DNA of 64,000 bases from CAZDVQ01 sp964508975 (lineage in GTDB: Bacteria > Bacteroidota > Bacteroidia > Chitinophagales > Saprospiraceae). The notes below the pieces were generated by a model. The model saw only the letters and a list, made by a program, of their open reading frames with translations, ran no database searches and was not told the DNA's origin. Shown here one piece after another: positions 17,296 through 25,493 of the stretch; within the stretch, counting starts at the first letter, position 1, and each line of letters starts with the position of its first letter. The stretch lies in the NCBI GenBank assembly GCA_964508975.1, contig CAZDVQ010000008.1, positions 1 to 64,000 on the forward strand. The letters run 5' to 3'. Position numbers and translations under genes: made by a program.

Positions 17296-17919
17296 TTACA
17301 ATTCTATTTTGTCGAAACGTTCTTTTAAACGAGTGTCATGGGTAACGATAACCAATGTTGTTTGAAATGCGCTGGCTTGTTGCTGTAGGAGTTGTATAAC
17401 GTCCTCGCAGTTTTGGTCGTCGAGGCTAGAGGTTGGCTCGTCAGCCAGGATTAGCTTGGGTTTATTAACCAGGGCACGTGCAATGGCCACCCTTTGGCGT
17501 TGCCCCTGACTGAGGGCCTGTGGAAACGCGTTGAGTTTGTCCTGTAGGTTTAGGCGCTCGAGCAACTCCTTGGCTTGGGCTACATTTTGTTTGTTCCCGG
17601 CAAAGTACTGTGCCGCGATGAGGTTTTCCTGGATACTCAAACCATTGATCAGGTGATCTTTTTGGAAAATGATACCGATGTTCTGGCCCCTGAACTGGTC
17701 GCGCTTTGATTCAGGCAGTGCGGCAATGTTGGTACCATCTATGAGTACTTGCCCGCCCTTGGGATTAAGCAATCCTGCAATCAAGTGGAGCAGGGTGGTT
17801 TTGCCACAACCGGATTGACCCAGGATAAGCAATGGTTTATCTTGCGTGGCATGGATATCAGGGAATGCAAAGCTGTTCTGTGCATTGTATGCAAAAGTCA
17901 ATGATTGCGTTGAAAGCAT
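17296..17919 (-). CDS. ABC transporter ATP-binding protein (LolD/FtsE-like)
   Basis: Single ATPase domain, 207 aa. Walker A GQSGCGKTT at about residues 34-42, a Q-loop in GIIFQKDHLI, signature LSQGQRQRVAIARAL at about 135, Walker B LILADEPTSSLD, and the H-loop IVTHD. The length and sequence type are those of ATPases that partner MacB/LolCE/FtsX-like permeases. No permease is adjacent: it lies 6 bp behind a Fur-family regulator and 17 bp before a protein of unknown function. The partner and substrate are therefore unknown; metal-responsive control by the regulator upstream is an inference. Confidence 0.92.
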   Translation of the reverse strand: MLSTQSLTFAYNAQNSFAFPDIHATQDKPLLILGQSGCGKTTLLHLIAGLLNPKGGQVLIDGTNIAALPESKRDQFRGQNIGIIFQKDHLINGLSIQENLIAAQYFAGNKQNVAQAKELLERLNLQDKLNAFPQALSQGQRQRVAIARALVNKPKLILADEPTSSLDDQNCEDVIQLLQQQASAFQTTLVIVTHDTRLKERFDKIEL

Positions 17920-17925
17920 ATTATA

Positions 17926-18345
17926 TTAATTATTTGAACTACAATTTGGGCATAAACCTGAAACGATGAACTGCATGCTGCTTACAGTGTATTGGCCAGG
18001 TAGCTTTACCTCGGGTATCGTTACATGGTCAAGGCAAAAAGTATGTTTACAGGATTGACAAGTAAAATGCACGTGGTTGTCGGCATGGTAATGCTCGGTG
18101 CAAGTATCGCGGCATAGGGCAAAACGGATGTTTTCCCCGTCGTCGGCTACACGGTGCAGGATACCTTTATCTTCAAACGTGCGTAGGGTGCGGTACAGCG
18201 TTACCCGATCGGCAGATTTGCCGAGTTGGTTTTCGAGCATGGCCTGCGTCATGGCGTATGCTTCGGTTATGAAGATGCTAAGCACATCAATCCTGACAGC
18301 GGTGCGGCGAAGCTGGTGTTTATGAAGAATACTATCTGGTGTCAT
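17926..18345 (-). CDS. Fur-family metal-responsive transcriptional regulator
   Basis: A 139-aa winged-helix repressor of the Fur/Zur/PerR family. The DNA-binding domain (about residues 1-80) contains LRRTAVRIDVLSIF and DRVTLYRTLRTFEDKGILHRV, the family's recognition helix. The dimerisation part has HYHADNHVHFTCQSCKHTFCLDH and ends CPNC; the two CxxC pairs form the structural zinc site. The His-rich stretch between domains can bind the sensing metal, but which metal cannot be told by eye. It is the first gene of the operon with the ABC ATPase. A -7 box lies about 27 bp upstream, and a TonB-like short gene lies beyond it. Confidence 0.92.
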   Translation of the reverse strand: MTPDSILHKHQLRRTAVRIDVLSIFITEAYAMTQAMLENQLGKSADRVTLYRTLRTFEDKGILHRVADDGENIRFALCRDTCTEHYHADNHVHFTCQSCKHTFCLDHVTIPEVKLPGQYTVSSMQFIVSGLCPNCSSNN

Positions 18346-18371
18346 GTACTCGGGATACTAATCGTGTGGGG

Positions 18372-18379
18372 CAAAATTA
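18372..18379 (-). promoter_or_regulatory. -7 box for the Fur-family operon
   Basis: The minus strand reads TAATTTTG followed by CC, matching TAnnTTTG, 26 bp upstream of the ATG. It lies immediately beyond the terminator of the preceding gene, supporting a separate transcript. No clear -33 box. Confidence 0.6.
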
Positions 18380-18381
18380 AT

Positions 18382-18417
18382 AAAAAAAGGTGGTATTGAT
18401 TTGCTCAATACCACCTT
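18382..18417 (-). terminator. Terminator of the TonB-like short gene
   Basis: Stem AAGGTGGTATTGA pairs with TCAATACCACCTT around a 5-nt loop; the minus strand continues into T7. It lies 25 bp after the short gene's stop. Confidence 0.9.
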
Positions 18418-18441
18418 GGTCTTAATTGGGGTGTTTTACGG

Positions 18442-18678
18442 TTAATTCGCAGCGTTTTGGTTGTTGGAGTTGTTGGCCGAACGTAGGGTTACGCTTTGTG
18501 GCAAATCTTCTTGGGATTCAGTTTGAGTAGCAGTTTCGGTTTTGGCAGAGCTGTTGTTTTCTAGATACTTGGCGGCACCAAATACCAAGGCTACCACAAT
18601 GGCACCATGTACTAGCATGGACAAAAACAGTGCTGCACTTCGATTGCCATCTTCGTTTTTAAGTTTTGTGTTGCTCAT
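18442..18678 (-). CDS. Short membrane protein resembling a TonB N-terminus
   Basis: A 78-aa protein with one transmembrane helix (about residues 15-37, LFLSMLVHGAIVVALVFGA) and a short Gln/Ser/Asn-rich periplasmic tail. S20 and H24 reproduce the SxxxH motif that TonB uses in its membrane helix to contact ExbB/ExbD. The proline-rich linker and the C-terminal receptor-binding domain of TonB are missing, and the frame ends naturally at a stop followed by a terminator. It could be a stand-alone ExbBD-interacting peptide, a decayed tonB, or chance resemblance. It is transcribed alone (promoter about 18747-18754, terminator 18382-18417), just upstream of a Fur-family gene. Confidence 0.75.
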   Translation of the reverse strand: MSNTKLKNEDGNRSAALFLSMLVHGAIVVALVFGAAKYLENNSSAKTETATQTESQEDLPQSVTLRSANNSNNQNAAN

Positions 18679-19036
18679 GGTTTCTGAAATTTAGAGAGGG
18701 AAAAGTAGGATTCAGTATAACTTTATTATACTGTGTACGTATAGCGCAAATTTATGTTTTGTTTTTGATGAAATTTATTTCAAAAAAATATTATTTGTTT
18801 CAGTTTATAAGTGATGTATAATTAAAACTAAGCATTTACCGGTTTATTGTATTTATATTGTAGAATCTGTCTCTATGTCAAGGATTATGGCCTTTGGTAA
18901 GTTTTTTTCAAACTTTATTTGACCAGTCTTTTTAGTTATAAGGTTTAACTTTGTGACTTAAATGGCGTAAATCAATGTCGAAAACTGCGCTATATTTACG
19001 CCACCTTTGTATTCTAATCTTTTACAAACCATTTGC
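18679..19036. other. AT-rich intergenic stretch, divergent promoters
   Basis: No gene seen. It separates the minus-strand TonB-like gene from the plus-strand solute-binding protein. It is markedly AT-rich and contains the promoter box at 18747-18754 and a weak plus-strand box CACCTTTG at 19002-19009. No GC-rich element is present. Confidence 0.6.
18747..18754 (-). promoter_or_regulatory. -7 box for the TonB-like short gene
   Basis: The minus strand reads TAAATTTG followed by CGC, a full match to TAnnTTTG, 68 bp upstream of the ATG. No -33 TTTG at the usual distance. Confidence 0.55.
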
Positions 19037-20785
19037 ATGAATTTTTTCCGTTGGAGTGTTTCGTTGTTTATTGCCATGTGCTCGACATTTATGGCCCAAG
19101 CCCAAAATGCCGAAAAAAGTGGATCGGATGCACTCGATATCAGTGTCAGGCTAGAATACGCCCCTATATTTTTAAACCCACACAACTTTGTGGATGCCAA
19201 TGCTGAATTAATTCTTCGCCATGTTTTCCAGCCTTTGGTGGCCATTGACCCAGTTAGCTTATCACCTGTACCAGTTTTGGCAGAAGCCTTGCCCAGCGTT
19301 GAGCAAGATTCCCTAGGCTTTACCCTGCTTACTTTCAACATCAGGCCAGAAGCTCAATGGCCTTCTGGACGCTCCATTGTTGGCCGAGATGTAGCCTTTA
19401 GTATTAAAGCCTTTAAATGCCCCAAGGTGAACAACTACGAACGCAAGGTGCAACTGCAAGTGATTCATGATGTACGCTTATATATCAATGCACCAAGGAA
19501 AGTAACCCTTGTGTTTAAGAACCCTACCTATGAATCCTTCGACTTACTCAACGATCTTTTCATATTAGATCCATATCACTACGACCCACAAAATTTATTG
19601 GGCCGGTTTGCTGTGCCTGTGCTCGATTCGCTCGCACGCAACGAGGACAAGGTAGACATTGATAAAATGTTGATACGTTTCTCCGCCAAGTTCAACATAA
19701 AAGACCATGCTACCGAGGACATGGTGGGTTCAGGGCCCTACACCGTGAACAACAATAACCCAGAAGGCGATTATATTCTGGATAAAAAAGCCAGCTGGTG
19801 GGGCGATTTACTCCAGGGCGTGAATGCATATTTTGATGCTTCTCCCGCAACGATACGGTATAAAATAGTTGAAGATGAATTTGAAGCCGTTAAGATGCTT
19901 TCCACTGGCCAGCTCGACGTGGTCGGAAATATCAGTATGGAAGCCTATAATGCGCTGAAGGATTCAAAACAAGGGAACAAGGATTATTACTTCCTTGAAC
20001 CCGAACAGCTGGCTTTCGAGTATATTGGCTTAAACATGCGCAAACCCATTCTTAGGGATGTGCTGGTGCGCAAGGCGCTTACCTATATTGTAGATTACGA
20101 GCGCATCGTGAAGGAGATATACCAAAACATGGCCATGCAAATCAACAGTTTTGTACCACCTTCTATGCGGGCCTACTACAATACTGGTTTACCCAATTAC
20201 ACTTATAATTTGAGCCAAGCCAAACGCCAACTCATGGAGGCTGGCTGGACTGATACCGACAACGACGGTATCCTAGAGAAATTAATCGATGGGGTACGTA
20301 TGCCTTTCCGTTTGAGCTTGGCATACAATAACGATAACCCCAAACGCAAGCAAATTGCCGACATGATCGCCTTGAACGCCCGAACTGCCGGCGTTGAACT
20401 TGAAGTACAAGGTTTTACCCGCGACGAGTTAAGTTCTAAACTTAAAAATGCCGCATTCGACATGTTCATCGGTGGCTGGTTTATTGGGCCTACCATGCTT
20501 GACCCCGGTATCATCTGGCATCGTGACGCACAGAAGGATGGTTTTAATTATACCAACTTTGGTACTAACGAAACAGATTCGTTGATCCAGGTTATCCGCT
20601 ATGATATGCGTTTTGCAAACCGGGCGAAAGCCTTCAAGCAATTGCAAGCTAACGTTGCCAATACTGCTCCTTTTATTTATTTGACAGCCCCACGTTACCA
20701 AGTGGTGGTGCGTAAACGCTTTAAAAACGTGCAAGCAACGCCTTACCGTCCGGGTTGTTGGGTACCGTCATTTACGGTCGAATAG
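19037..20785 (+). CDS. Solute-binding protein, peptide/nickel ABC type (family 5)
   Basis: A 582-aa exported protein of the DppA/OppA class (SBP_bac_5). A signal peptide runs to about residue 23 (MNFFRWSVSLFIAMC to AQAQ). Family features: an RHVFQPLVAID N-terminal block, LTFNIRPEAQWPSGRSIVGRDVAFSIKAF (the usual drug-like W-x-DG-x-P-x-TA-x-DV region), MVGSGPYTV, and a C-terminal TMLDPGIIWHRDA block. The frame also opens at TTG 19007, but the ATG at 19037 gives the signal peptide. No permease or ATPase is nearby, so the protein is an orphan or acts with a transporter encoded elsewhere. The ligand is unknown. Confidence 0.9.
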   Translation: MNFFRWSVSLFIAMCSTFMAQAQNAEKSGSDALDISVRLEYAPIFLNPHNFVDANAELILRHVFQPLVAIDPVSLSPVPVLAEALPSVEQDSLGFTLLTFNIRPEAQWPSGRSIVGRDVAFSIKAFKCPKVNNYERKVQLQVIHDVRLYINAPRKVTLVFKNPTYESFDLLNDLFILDPYHYDPQNLLGRFAVPVLDSLARNEDKVDIDKMLIRFSAKFNIKDHATEDMVGSGPYTVNNNNPEGDYILDKKASWWGDLLQGVNAYFDASPATIRYKIVEDEFEAVKMLSTGQLDVVGNISMEAYNALKDSKQGNKDYYFLEPEQLAFEYIGLNMRKPILRDVLVRKALTYIVDYERIVKEIYQNMAMQINSFVPPSMRAYYNTGLPNYTYNLSQAKRQLMEAGWTDTDNDGILEKLIDGVRMPFRLSLAYNNDNPKRKQIADMIALNARTAGVELEVQGFTRDELSSKLKNAAFDMFIGGWFIGPTMLDPGIIWHRDAQKDGFNYTNFGTNETDSLIQVIRYDMRFANRAKAFKQLQANVANTAPFIYLTAPRYQVVVRKRFKNVQATPYRPGCWVPSFTVE

Positions 20786-20900
20786 CGTGAGCTGCCTGGA
20801 AGGCGCTGCCGCAGGCAGCGGTGCGTAGCACCGAGCAACGCGAAGCCTGGAAGGGAGCGACGGTGCGGGCCGAAGGCCCAAACCGGCACGCCCAAAAATA
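20786..20900 (-). repeat. GC-rich hairpin element, copy G
   Basis: On the minus strand: head TTTTTGGGCGTGCCGG, hairpin GGGCCTTCGGCCC, centre AGGCTTCGCGTTGCTCGG followed by GTGCTACGCACC, arm GCTGCCTGCGGCAGC, tail CAGCTCACGCTATT. It abuts the stop codon of the solute-binding protein but points the opposite way, which sets it apart from copies A, C, I and L. Confidence 0.8.
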
Positions 20901-20936
20901 TATTCTATTTAATTAGACTATATCCAGATAAAGCCT

Positions 20937-20944
20937 TATTTTTG
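20937..20944 (+). promoter_or_regulatory. -7 box for the response regulator
   Basis: TATTTTTG followed by TC matches TAnnTTTG, 14 bp upstream of the ATG at 20959; the leader would be only about 10 nt. No clear -33 box. Confidence 0.6.
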
Positions 20945-20958
20945 TCGCAAATTAATGC

Positions 20959-21615
20959 ATGGAACCGATAAAAATAGCCATCGTTGACGCGCAATACCTG
21001 ATTCGGACGGGCCTTCGCTGTATTTTACAGAAATACCCCGAGTTCAGGGTTATCGCAGAGTTAGCCGATGCGGAACATCTGGTTGAATTAATCCTTGAAC
21101 AAAAGCCTGACCTGGTAATTATAGATTACAATCAAGAAGGATTTATTGATTACGAAAGGTTTATACATATATTAAATTCATATACATCGGTTCGCTTCCT
21201 CGTCATTAGCAATGAAAAAGACAAAGACAGGATTTTGCATATCCTGGAACAAGGCGTAAGCACATTTTTGACTAAAACTTGCGACGAAGAAGAGATTGTA
21301 AGTGCCGCTAAAGCTGCCGTTTCACAAGATAAATACTTCTGTACCAAGATATTAGACTTAATCATGGATAAGTCTTGCGGCCCAGCGGTTGAACGCTGCC
21401 AGGCTACTGGATTGAGCAATCGCGAAGTTGAAATTGTTCGCCTGGTAGTAGAGGGTTTTTCGGCTAAAGAAATTGGCGAAACCTTGTTCCTGAGCCCGCA
21501 TACGGTGTATACGCACCGCAAAAATATTATGCGAAAGCTCCATATTAACTCCACGAGCGAGTTGGTGATGTACGCTGTGAGCACTGGTATTGTAGATGCC
21601 TTTGCCACCAAGTAA
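20959..21615 (+). CDS. NarL/LuxR-type response regulator
   Basis: A 218-aa two-domain regulator. The receiver domain (about 1-120) has the phospho-acceptor D56 in LVIIDYNQ, and a conserved Lys in FLTKTCDEEEIVSAAKAA. The LuxR-type helix-turn-helix (about 150-212) contains LSNREVEIVRLVVEGFSAKEIGETLFLSPHTVYTHRKNIMRKL in outline. Most receivers carry two acidic residues before D56; here the first is D10 and the next residue is A11, so Mg binding may be weaker. No histidine kinase is adjacent, making it an orphan regulator. The ATG at 20959 is well placed behind a -7 box. Confidence 0.93.
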   Translation: MEPIKIAIVDAQYLIRTGLRCILQKYPEFRVIAELADAEHLVELILEQKPDLVIIDYNQEGFIDYERFIHILNSYTSVRFLVISNEKDKDRILHILEQGVSTFLTKTCDEEEIVSAAKAAVSQDKYFCTKILDLIMDKSCGPAVERCQATGLSNREVEIVRLVVEGFSAKEIGETLFLSPHTVYTHRKNIMRKLHINSTSELVMYAVSTGIVDAFATK

Positions 21616-21653
21616 CGCTCGTCGAAAACTTGCCAACACAATGAAAATTTCAT

Positions 21654-21661
21654 TACTTTTG
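21654..21661 (+). promoter_or_regulatory. -7 box very close to a GTG start
   Basis: TACTTTTG matches TAnnTTTG. A CTTG at 21629-21632, 21 bp upstream, could be a -33 box with one mismatch. The GTG start of the next gene is only 5 bp downstream, so the transcript would have almost no leader. Confidence 0.6.
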
Positions 21662-21666
21662 TCATT

Positions 21667-22977
21667 GTGAAACTAAACTTGATTAAAAATATATGGACTA
21701 TTGGGCTTTTGGGCTTGCATTTGGGTGTGCAGGCGCAGGATACTCTGCTGTATAGTACGGAGCCTCAAGGAGAGAAAGACCCTAATCCGAGCTACAACTC
21801 GGTTTTTGGCCTGTCCAATAAACCTGTAGCATCAGGTAGGCACTGGTTCAAGTTTGATATTTCGGATGTTTTTCCCCGTTTTTACACTCCAGTAGCCGAG
21901 TTGACTTTTGGGCTGGATTTAGGTTATGAATACTTGCTTAATAAAAACTGGTCGATAAATACTCAGCTGGGTATTTTCAAGGAACGCTATATTTTAAACG
22001 ATAATACCTACGGTGATTACTACCCGGCCAAGCTATTCTTGGCTTTTGAGCCGCGCTACTACCTCAACAAGAACAAGCCCTGGAAACCAGAAGGGCCCTA
22101 TGTGAGTTTGCGTGCTGGAGCCGATTTTAGGAGTAGATATTGGTACATTAACCAAATTTTAGACAACAAGCACAGTTTAATCGGCCACGCGGCTTTGTTG
22201 TATGGGTATCAAAGCCCTATTCCCAATGGTGGGTTTGTTGACTTTTCCTTTGGTTTACAGGCATTTATGGGCACAAAACCCGCATTGCACACGATTAACG
22301 AAGACGGTGAGTTTTTGTCTAAATCGGTCAATACCAAGGGATTAACTGGTTTTTACAAAATCAGGTTGGGTTTTGGCTTCAGGGCTGGCCCCAATCCCGA
22401 AGAACAATCCCGCAAGGCGATTAATTATTATGCAGAGGAAAAGCAATTGGTCAAGCTCAACTTGGTAGAGGCTTTCAAGTTTACAGAGCAGGACTTGATT
22501 TATAACCGTATTAGCACAAGGCTTGACGTGTCATACGAACGCAAGTTGGCCTTGGCTTGGTCTGTCAATGCCAATGTCATTGCCGACTTTAGTTTCTTTG
22601 GCTTAATTCCTAGTTTGCCTAGTAATGTTGCAGTAATGTACAAGGGATATAACAGTATATATGGCAATGTGTCGATTGGCCCAAGATATTACTTCAACCA
22701 GCGTCGGCGGGTGCTAAATGGTACCGGTGGGAACAACCTTAGCGGCGATTACCTTAGCCTTGTTGGTGGATACAGACATCAATTTGTTGAAAATCCGATG
22801 ATTATAGATCCTACGCCTGTGGATGTAGGCTACCTTACGGCCTTGTATGGGGTACAACGCAGGGTGTTTAAAAACGGCTATTTTGATTATCAGTTTGGAT
22901 TAGGTTACCGCTTGAATAACAGCAGTTTAGAAAGATATTTCTTGGTTTCAGACTTGAAAATAGGTATTGCCTTTTAG
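21667..22977 (+). CDS. Probable outer-membrane protein, function unknown
   Basis: A 436-aa exported protein that I do not recognise by family. The N-terminus (KLNLIKNIWTIGLLGLHLGVQAQ) is a signal peptide. The remainder alternates hydrophobic and polar residues with many aromatic-capped strands (WSINTQLGIFKERYIL, FYKIRLGFGFRAGP, YFDYQFGLGYRLNN) and ends SDLKIGIAF with a terminal Phe, the usual mark of an outer-membrane beta-barrel. The start is GTG; no ATG would leave an intact signal peptide. It follows the response regulator by about 50 bp with its own promoter box. The convergent OmpA-family gene ends 2 bp away. Confidence 0.8.
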   Translation: MKLNLIKNIWTIGLLGLHLGVQAQDTLLYSTEPQGEKDPNPSYNSVFGLSNKPVASGRHWFKFDISDVFPRFYTPVAELTFGLDLGYEYLLNKNWSINTQLGIFKERYILNDNTYGDYYPAKLFLAFEPRYYLNKNKPWKPEGPYVSLRAGADFRSRYWYINQILDNKHSLIGHAALLYGYQSPIPNGGFVDFSFGLQAFMGTKPALHTINEDGEFLSKSVNTKGLTGFYKIRLGFGFRAGPNPEEQSRKAINYYAEEKQLVKLNLVEAFKFTEQDLIYNRISTRLDVSYERKLALAWSVNANVIADFSFFGLIPSLPSNVAVMYKGYNSIYGNVSIGPRYYFNQRRRVLNGTGGNNLSGDYLSLVGGYRHQFVENPMIIDPTPVDVGYLTALYGVQRRVFKNGYFDYQFGLGYRLNNSSLERYFLVSDLKIGIAF

Positions 22978-22979
22978 GG

Positions 22980-24089
22980 CTATTTCAGTTTAAAACTAAC
23001 CCTTCGATTTACTTGTCTGCCCGCTTCCGTCGCATTATCTTGCAAGGGTTCCGTGTCACCTTTTCCAGTGGCTGCAAGTCGTTGTTTATCAATACCTTTA
23101 CTCGTTAAGTAGTCAATAACGGCTGCCGCACGGAGTTTCGATAAGTTCAGGTTATACTCGCTAGAGCCTTGGTTGTCGGTATGCCCAATAACCTCGATCT
23201 GGAGGGCTGGTTTATGTTGTAAAAGCTTGACGAGTTTGTCTAATTCTGGCAGGGCTTTGGGCAATAAAACGGCTTTATCAAATTCAAATTCAACATGTTC
23301 CAACACTGTTTCTTCAGTAGAATCTTTAGGGATATTGAGGCCGTAATTTTTCTCGATGATGATGGTTTCAAAGCGTTCAAAAGAACCGCAATCGCAGGTC
23401 CAGTTGGCATCAACGGGCACAATGCAAAGGTTATCGAGGTAATAATACATGTTTTGTTGACCAAAGCTTTGCTCCGCCTCTTCGGGTTCGAGGACTTGAA
23501 CCACAAAATAAAGCTCAGCACCTGTGGCGATGTAATTCCCTTGTGCCAACGACCAGATATTGCGGTCGAAATCGCCTTTTGCAGGTAGTAGAATCGTGTG
23601 ACCACTAGCATCAACGCCCGTTTGAGCCAGATGGAGGTCCGTGTAAAATTCAATTTTTATACCGGGTGTAGATGGTGATTTCCCGGCTTTTTTCATCCAA
23701 TTTAGCTTGATACAATGGCTTTGTCCAGGCTTTAAGGTTTGTCTGACTTGACCAATGAGCCGAGCGCTTTTCCAGCAGTTTGTGCCTGATTCACAAGGAC
23801 TTAGCTTTGATAGTAAACCAGCGCAAGCGATACCTTGATAGGGTAGAGGGGCAGCGGTGTCGGGCCGCATGGTTTGATCCCCAGCGCATAAGGCGTGTAA
23901 ATCTGGCACTAAATCCTGGCCAAACCAAAAGCTTGCACGGGTAATTTGTTGTCGTTTTTCGGGGCAGTTTGATATTTGTTCAAAGCCGGGGTTGTAGACG
24001 ATATTTTGGCCTTGGCTGAATATCGGTATGAGGGCAAATATCAACCAAATGCATGAAAATGCGCGTCTGGAGGCCGAAAAATGATACAT
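22980..24089 (-). CDS. OmpA-family protein
   Basis: A 369-aa exported protein. The ATG at 24089 (MYHFSASRRAFSCIW) gives a signal peptide ending SQGQ; the frame also opens at a TTG 24 bp upstream. The first about 200 residues after the signal (NIVYNPGFEQISNCPEKRQQI onward) are a beta-sandwich-like region found in Bacteroidota surface proteins. Residues about 265-369 form an OmpA C-terminal domain (VEFEFDKAVLLPKALPELD, GHTDNQGSSEYNLNLSKLRA, NRRVSF), which binds peptidoglycan non-covalently. The convergent beta-barrel gene ends 2 bp away. Likely role: linking the outer membrane or a surface complex to the wall. Confidence 0.9.
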   Translation of the reverse strand: MYHFSASRRAFSCIWLIFALIPIFSQGQNIVYNPGFEQISNCPEKRQQITRASFWFGQDLVPDLHALCAGDQTMRPDTAAPLPYQGIACAGLLSKLSPCESGTNCWKSARLIGQVRQTLKPGQSHCIKLNWMKKAGKSPSTPGIKIEFYTDLHLAQTGVDASGHTILLPAKGDFDRNIWSLAQGNYIATGAELYFVVQVLEPEEAEQSFGQQNMYYYLDNLCIVPVDANWTCDCGSFERFETIIIEKNYGLNIPKDSTEETVLEHVEFEFDKAVLLPKALPELDKLVKLLQHKPALQIEVIGHTDNQGSSEYNLNLSKLRAAAVIDYLTSKGIDKQRLAATGKGDTEPLQDNATEAGRQVNRRVSFKLK

Positions 24090-24166
24090 TATTTTAAAAT
24101 GATTAAATTTCAAAGTAAATTTGTGCTTTTAGGAAACTAGCGTCTGGTTAATCATGTTTGAAGATG

Positions 24167-24290
24167 ATTTTTTGGGCATGCCCCTTCGCCATGCTTGCGC
24201 ATGGACTTCGGGTCGCTACGTTTCGCCGCTCGCTGTTCGCTCGGCCCTTTGGGCTGCTGCTGCGCAGCACGGCTCCACATCGCTCATGCG
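24167..24290 (+). repeat. GC-rich hairpin element, copy H
   Basis: Head TTTTTTGGGCATGCCCC, hairpin CCATGCTTGCGCATGG, CGCTACGTTTCGCCGCTCGC centre with TGTTCGCTCGG, CCCTTTGGG and GCTGCTGCGCAGC arms, tail CTCCACATCGCTCATGCG. It lies between the divergent OmpA-family and EEP genes, 28 bp before the latter's ATG. Confidence 0.8.
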
Positions 24291-24317
24291 TCAAAGTTAC
24301 ATAAAACCCAAAACAAG

Positions 24318-25406
24318 ATGAAAATACTGAAAGGATTATTTCGAGTTACTTTATATGCGCTACTCTTGGTTGTATTGTATGTAGGAGGCTCTATCTTGCA
24401 TGGAACACTCACCGATTATCAACCGCAGGAGAAAATCGTACTTTTCCACGAAGGTAAAGCCAAAGATAGCTTAGATAAAGATAGCCTCGTGTTTTTCAAC
24501 TGGAACATCGGTTATGGTGGTTTAGGCGCAGCTTCAGATTTCTTCTACGATAATGGCGGCTTTCTTTTTTCGAGTGGTAAAATGATTCGGCCAACTGCCG
24601 AGCTATGCAAGCAATATGTACGAGGTATAGATTCCGTTATTATGCATTATCCAGCAGACTTTTATTTGCTCCAAGAAGTTGATAGTGCTTCAAAACGCAG
24701 TTATTTCACCAATGAGTACAAAGGGATTGCCGAAAAATTACCTTCGTATACCGCTTGTTTTGCCGTGAATTTTAACGCACCGCGCGTGCCCTTGCCCGTA
24801 TTCGAGCCTTGGCAAGTAATGGGTAAAATGTATTCTGGATTAGCCACATACGCAGCTTATAAGCCAATCGAAACTACCCGCTATCAATATCCGGGCGATT
24901 TTCCTTGGCCTACCCGTATTTTCAACCTTGACCGTTGCATGGCCGTTAACCGCTACCCAGTGAAAGGTGGTAAAGAGTTAGTGGTTATCAATAGCCATAA
25001 CTCGGCCTACGACGATGGCGGTTTGAAACAACAAGAAATGGATTATTTGAAAAAATACCTCTTGGAAGAATACGCCAAGGGCAATTATGTTGTAGTCGGT
25101 GCCGACTGGAACCAACGTCCACCAGCATTTGATCAGGCGGCTTACAAGTTTCCATTCAACCCTGAAAACACCACCGTTGTAGCAAAAGACTTCATGCCAG
25201 CAGCTTGGACCTGGGCTTTCTCGCAGGCTGCCCCGACCAACCGTAGCCTCGTGAACAAATATGAAGCAGGCGCTACCTTCACCGATGTGATTGATTACTA
25301 CTTACTTTCGCCCAACGTCGAACTGCTAGAAGTTAAAGTGATAGACTTAGACTTCTTGTTTTCAGACCACCAACCCATTTGGCTAAATGTAAAACTGAAA
25401 AAATAA
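24318..25406 (+). CDS. Endonuclease/exonuclease/phosphatase (EEP) family protein
   Basis: A 362-aa membrane-anchored EEP-fold hydrolase. The ATG at 24318 (MKILKGLFRVTLYALLLVV) opens into a signal-anchor helix (about residues 5-25); an upstream frame extension runs through repeat DNA and is rejected. Catalytic landmarks are all present: N in FFNWNIGYGG, E in LLQEVDS, D-x-N in VGADWNQRP, and the final DH in FSDHQPIWLNV. The fold covers nucleases, sphingomyelinases and phosphoinositide phosphatases, so the substrate (nucleic acid, lipid or sugar phosphate) cannot be assigned. The active site would face the periplasm. Confidence 0.9.
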   Translation: MKILKGLFRVTLYALLLVVLYVGGSILHGTLTDYQPQEKIVLFHEGKAKDSLDKDSLVFFNWNIGYGGLGAASDFFYDNGGFLFSSGKMIRPTAELCKQYVRGIDSVIMHYPADFYLLQEVDSASKRSYFTNEYKGIAEKLPSYTACFAVNFNAPRVPLPVFEPWQVMGKMYSGLATYAAYKPIETTRYQYPGDFPWPTRIFNLDRCMAVNRYPVKGGKELVVINSHNSAYDDGGLKQQEMDYLKKYLLEEYAKGNYVVVGADWNQRPPAFDQAAYKFPFNPENTTVVAKDFMPAAWTWAFSQAAPTNRSLVNKYEAGATFTDVIDYYLLSPNVELLEVKVIDLDFLFSDHQPIWLNVKLKK

Positions 25407-25493
25407 AAGCAGTACAAGCAGCGTTTTAAAGCTTTGCTTAGTTATTTGTACTACCAGACCTAAAACTAAACTTCTAAATTCAATACTAACCTA

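Noticed and set aside
24195..24317. Longer N-terminus of the EEP-family protein
   Set aside because: The extension is translated GC-rich repeat (copy H); the ATG at 24318 begins a proper membrane anchor.
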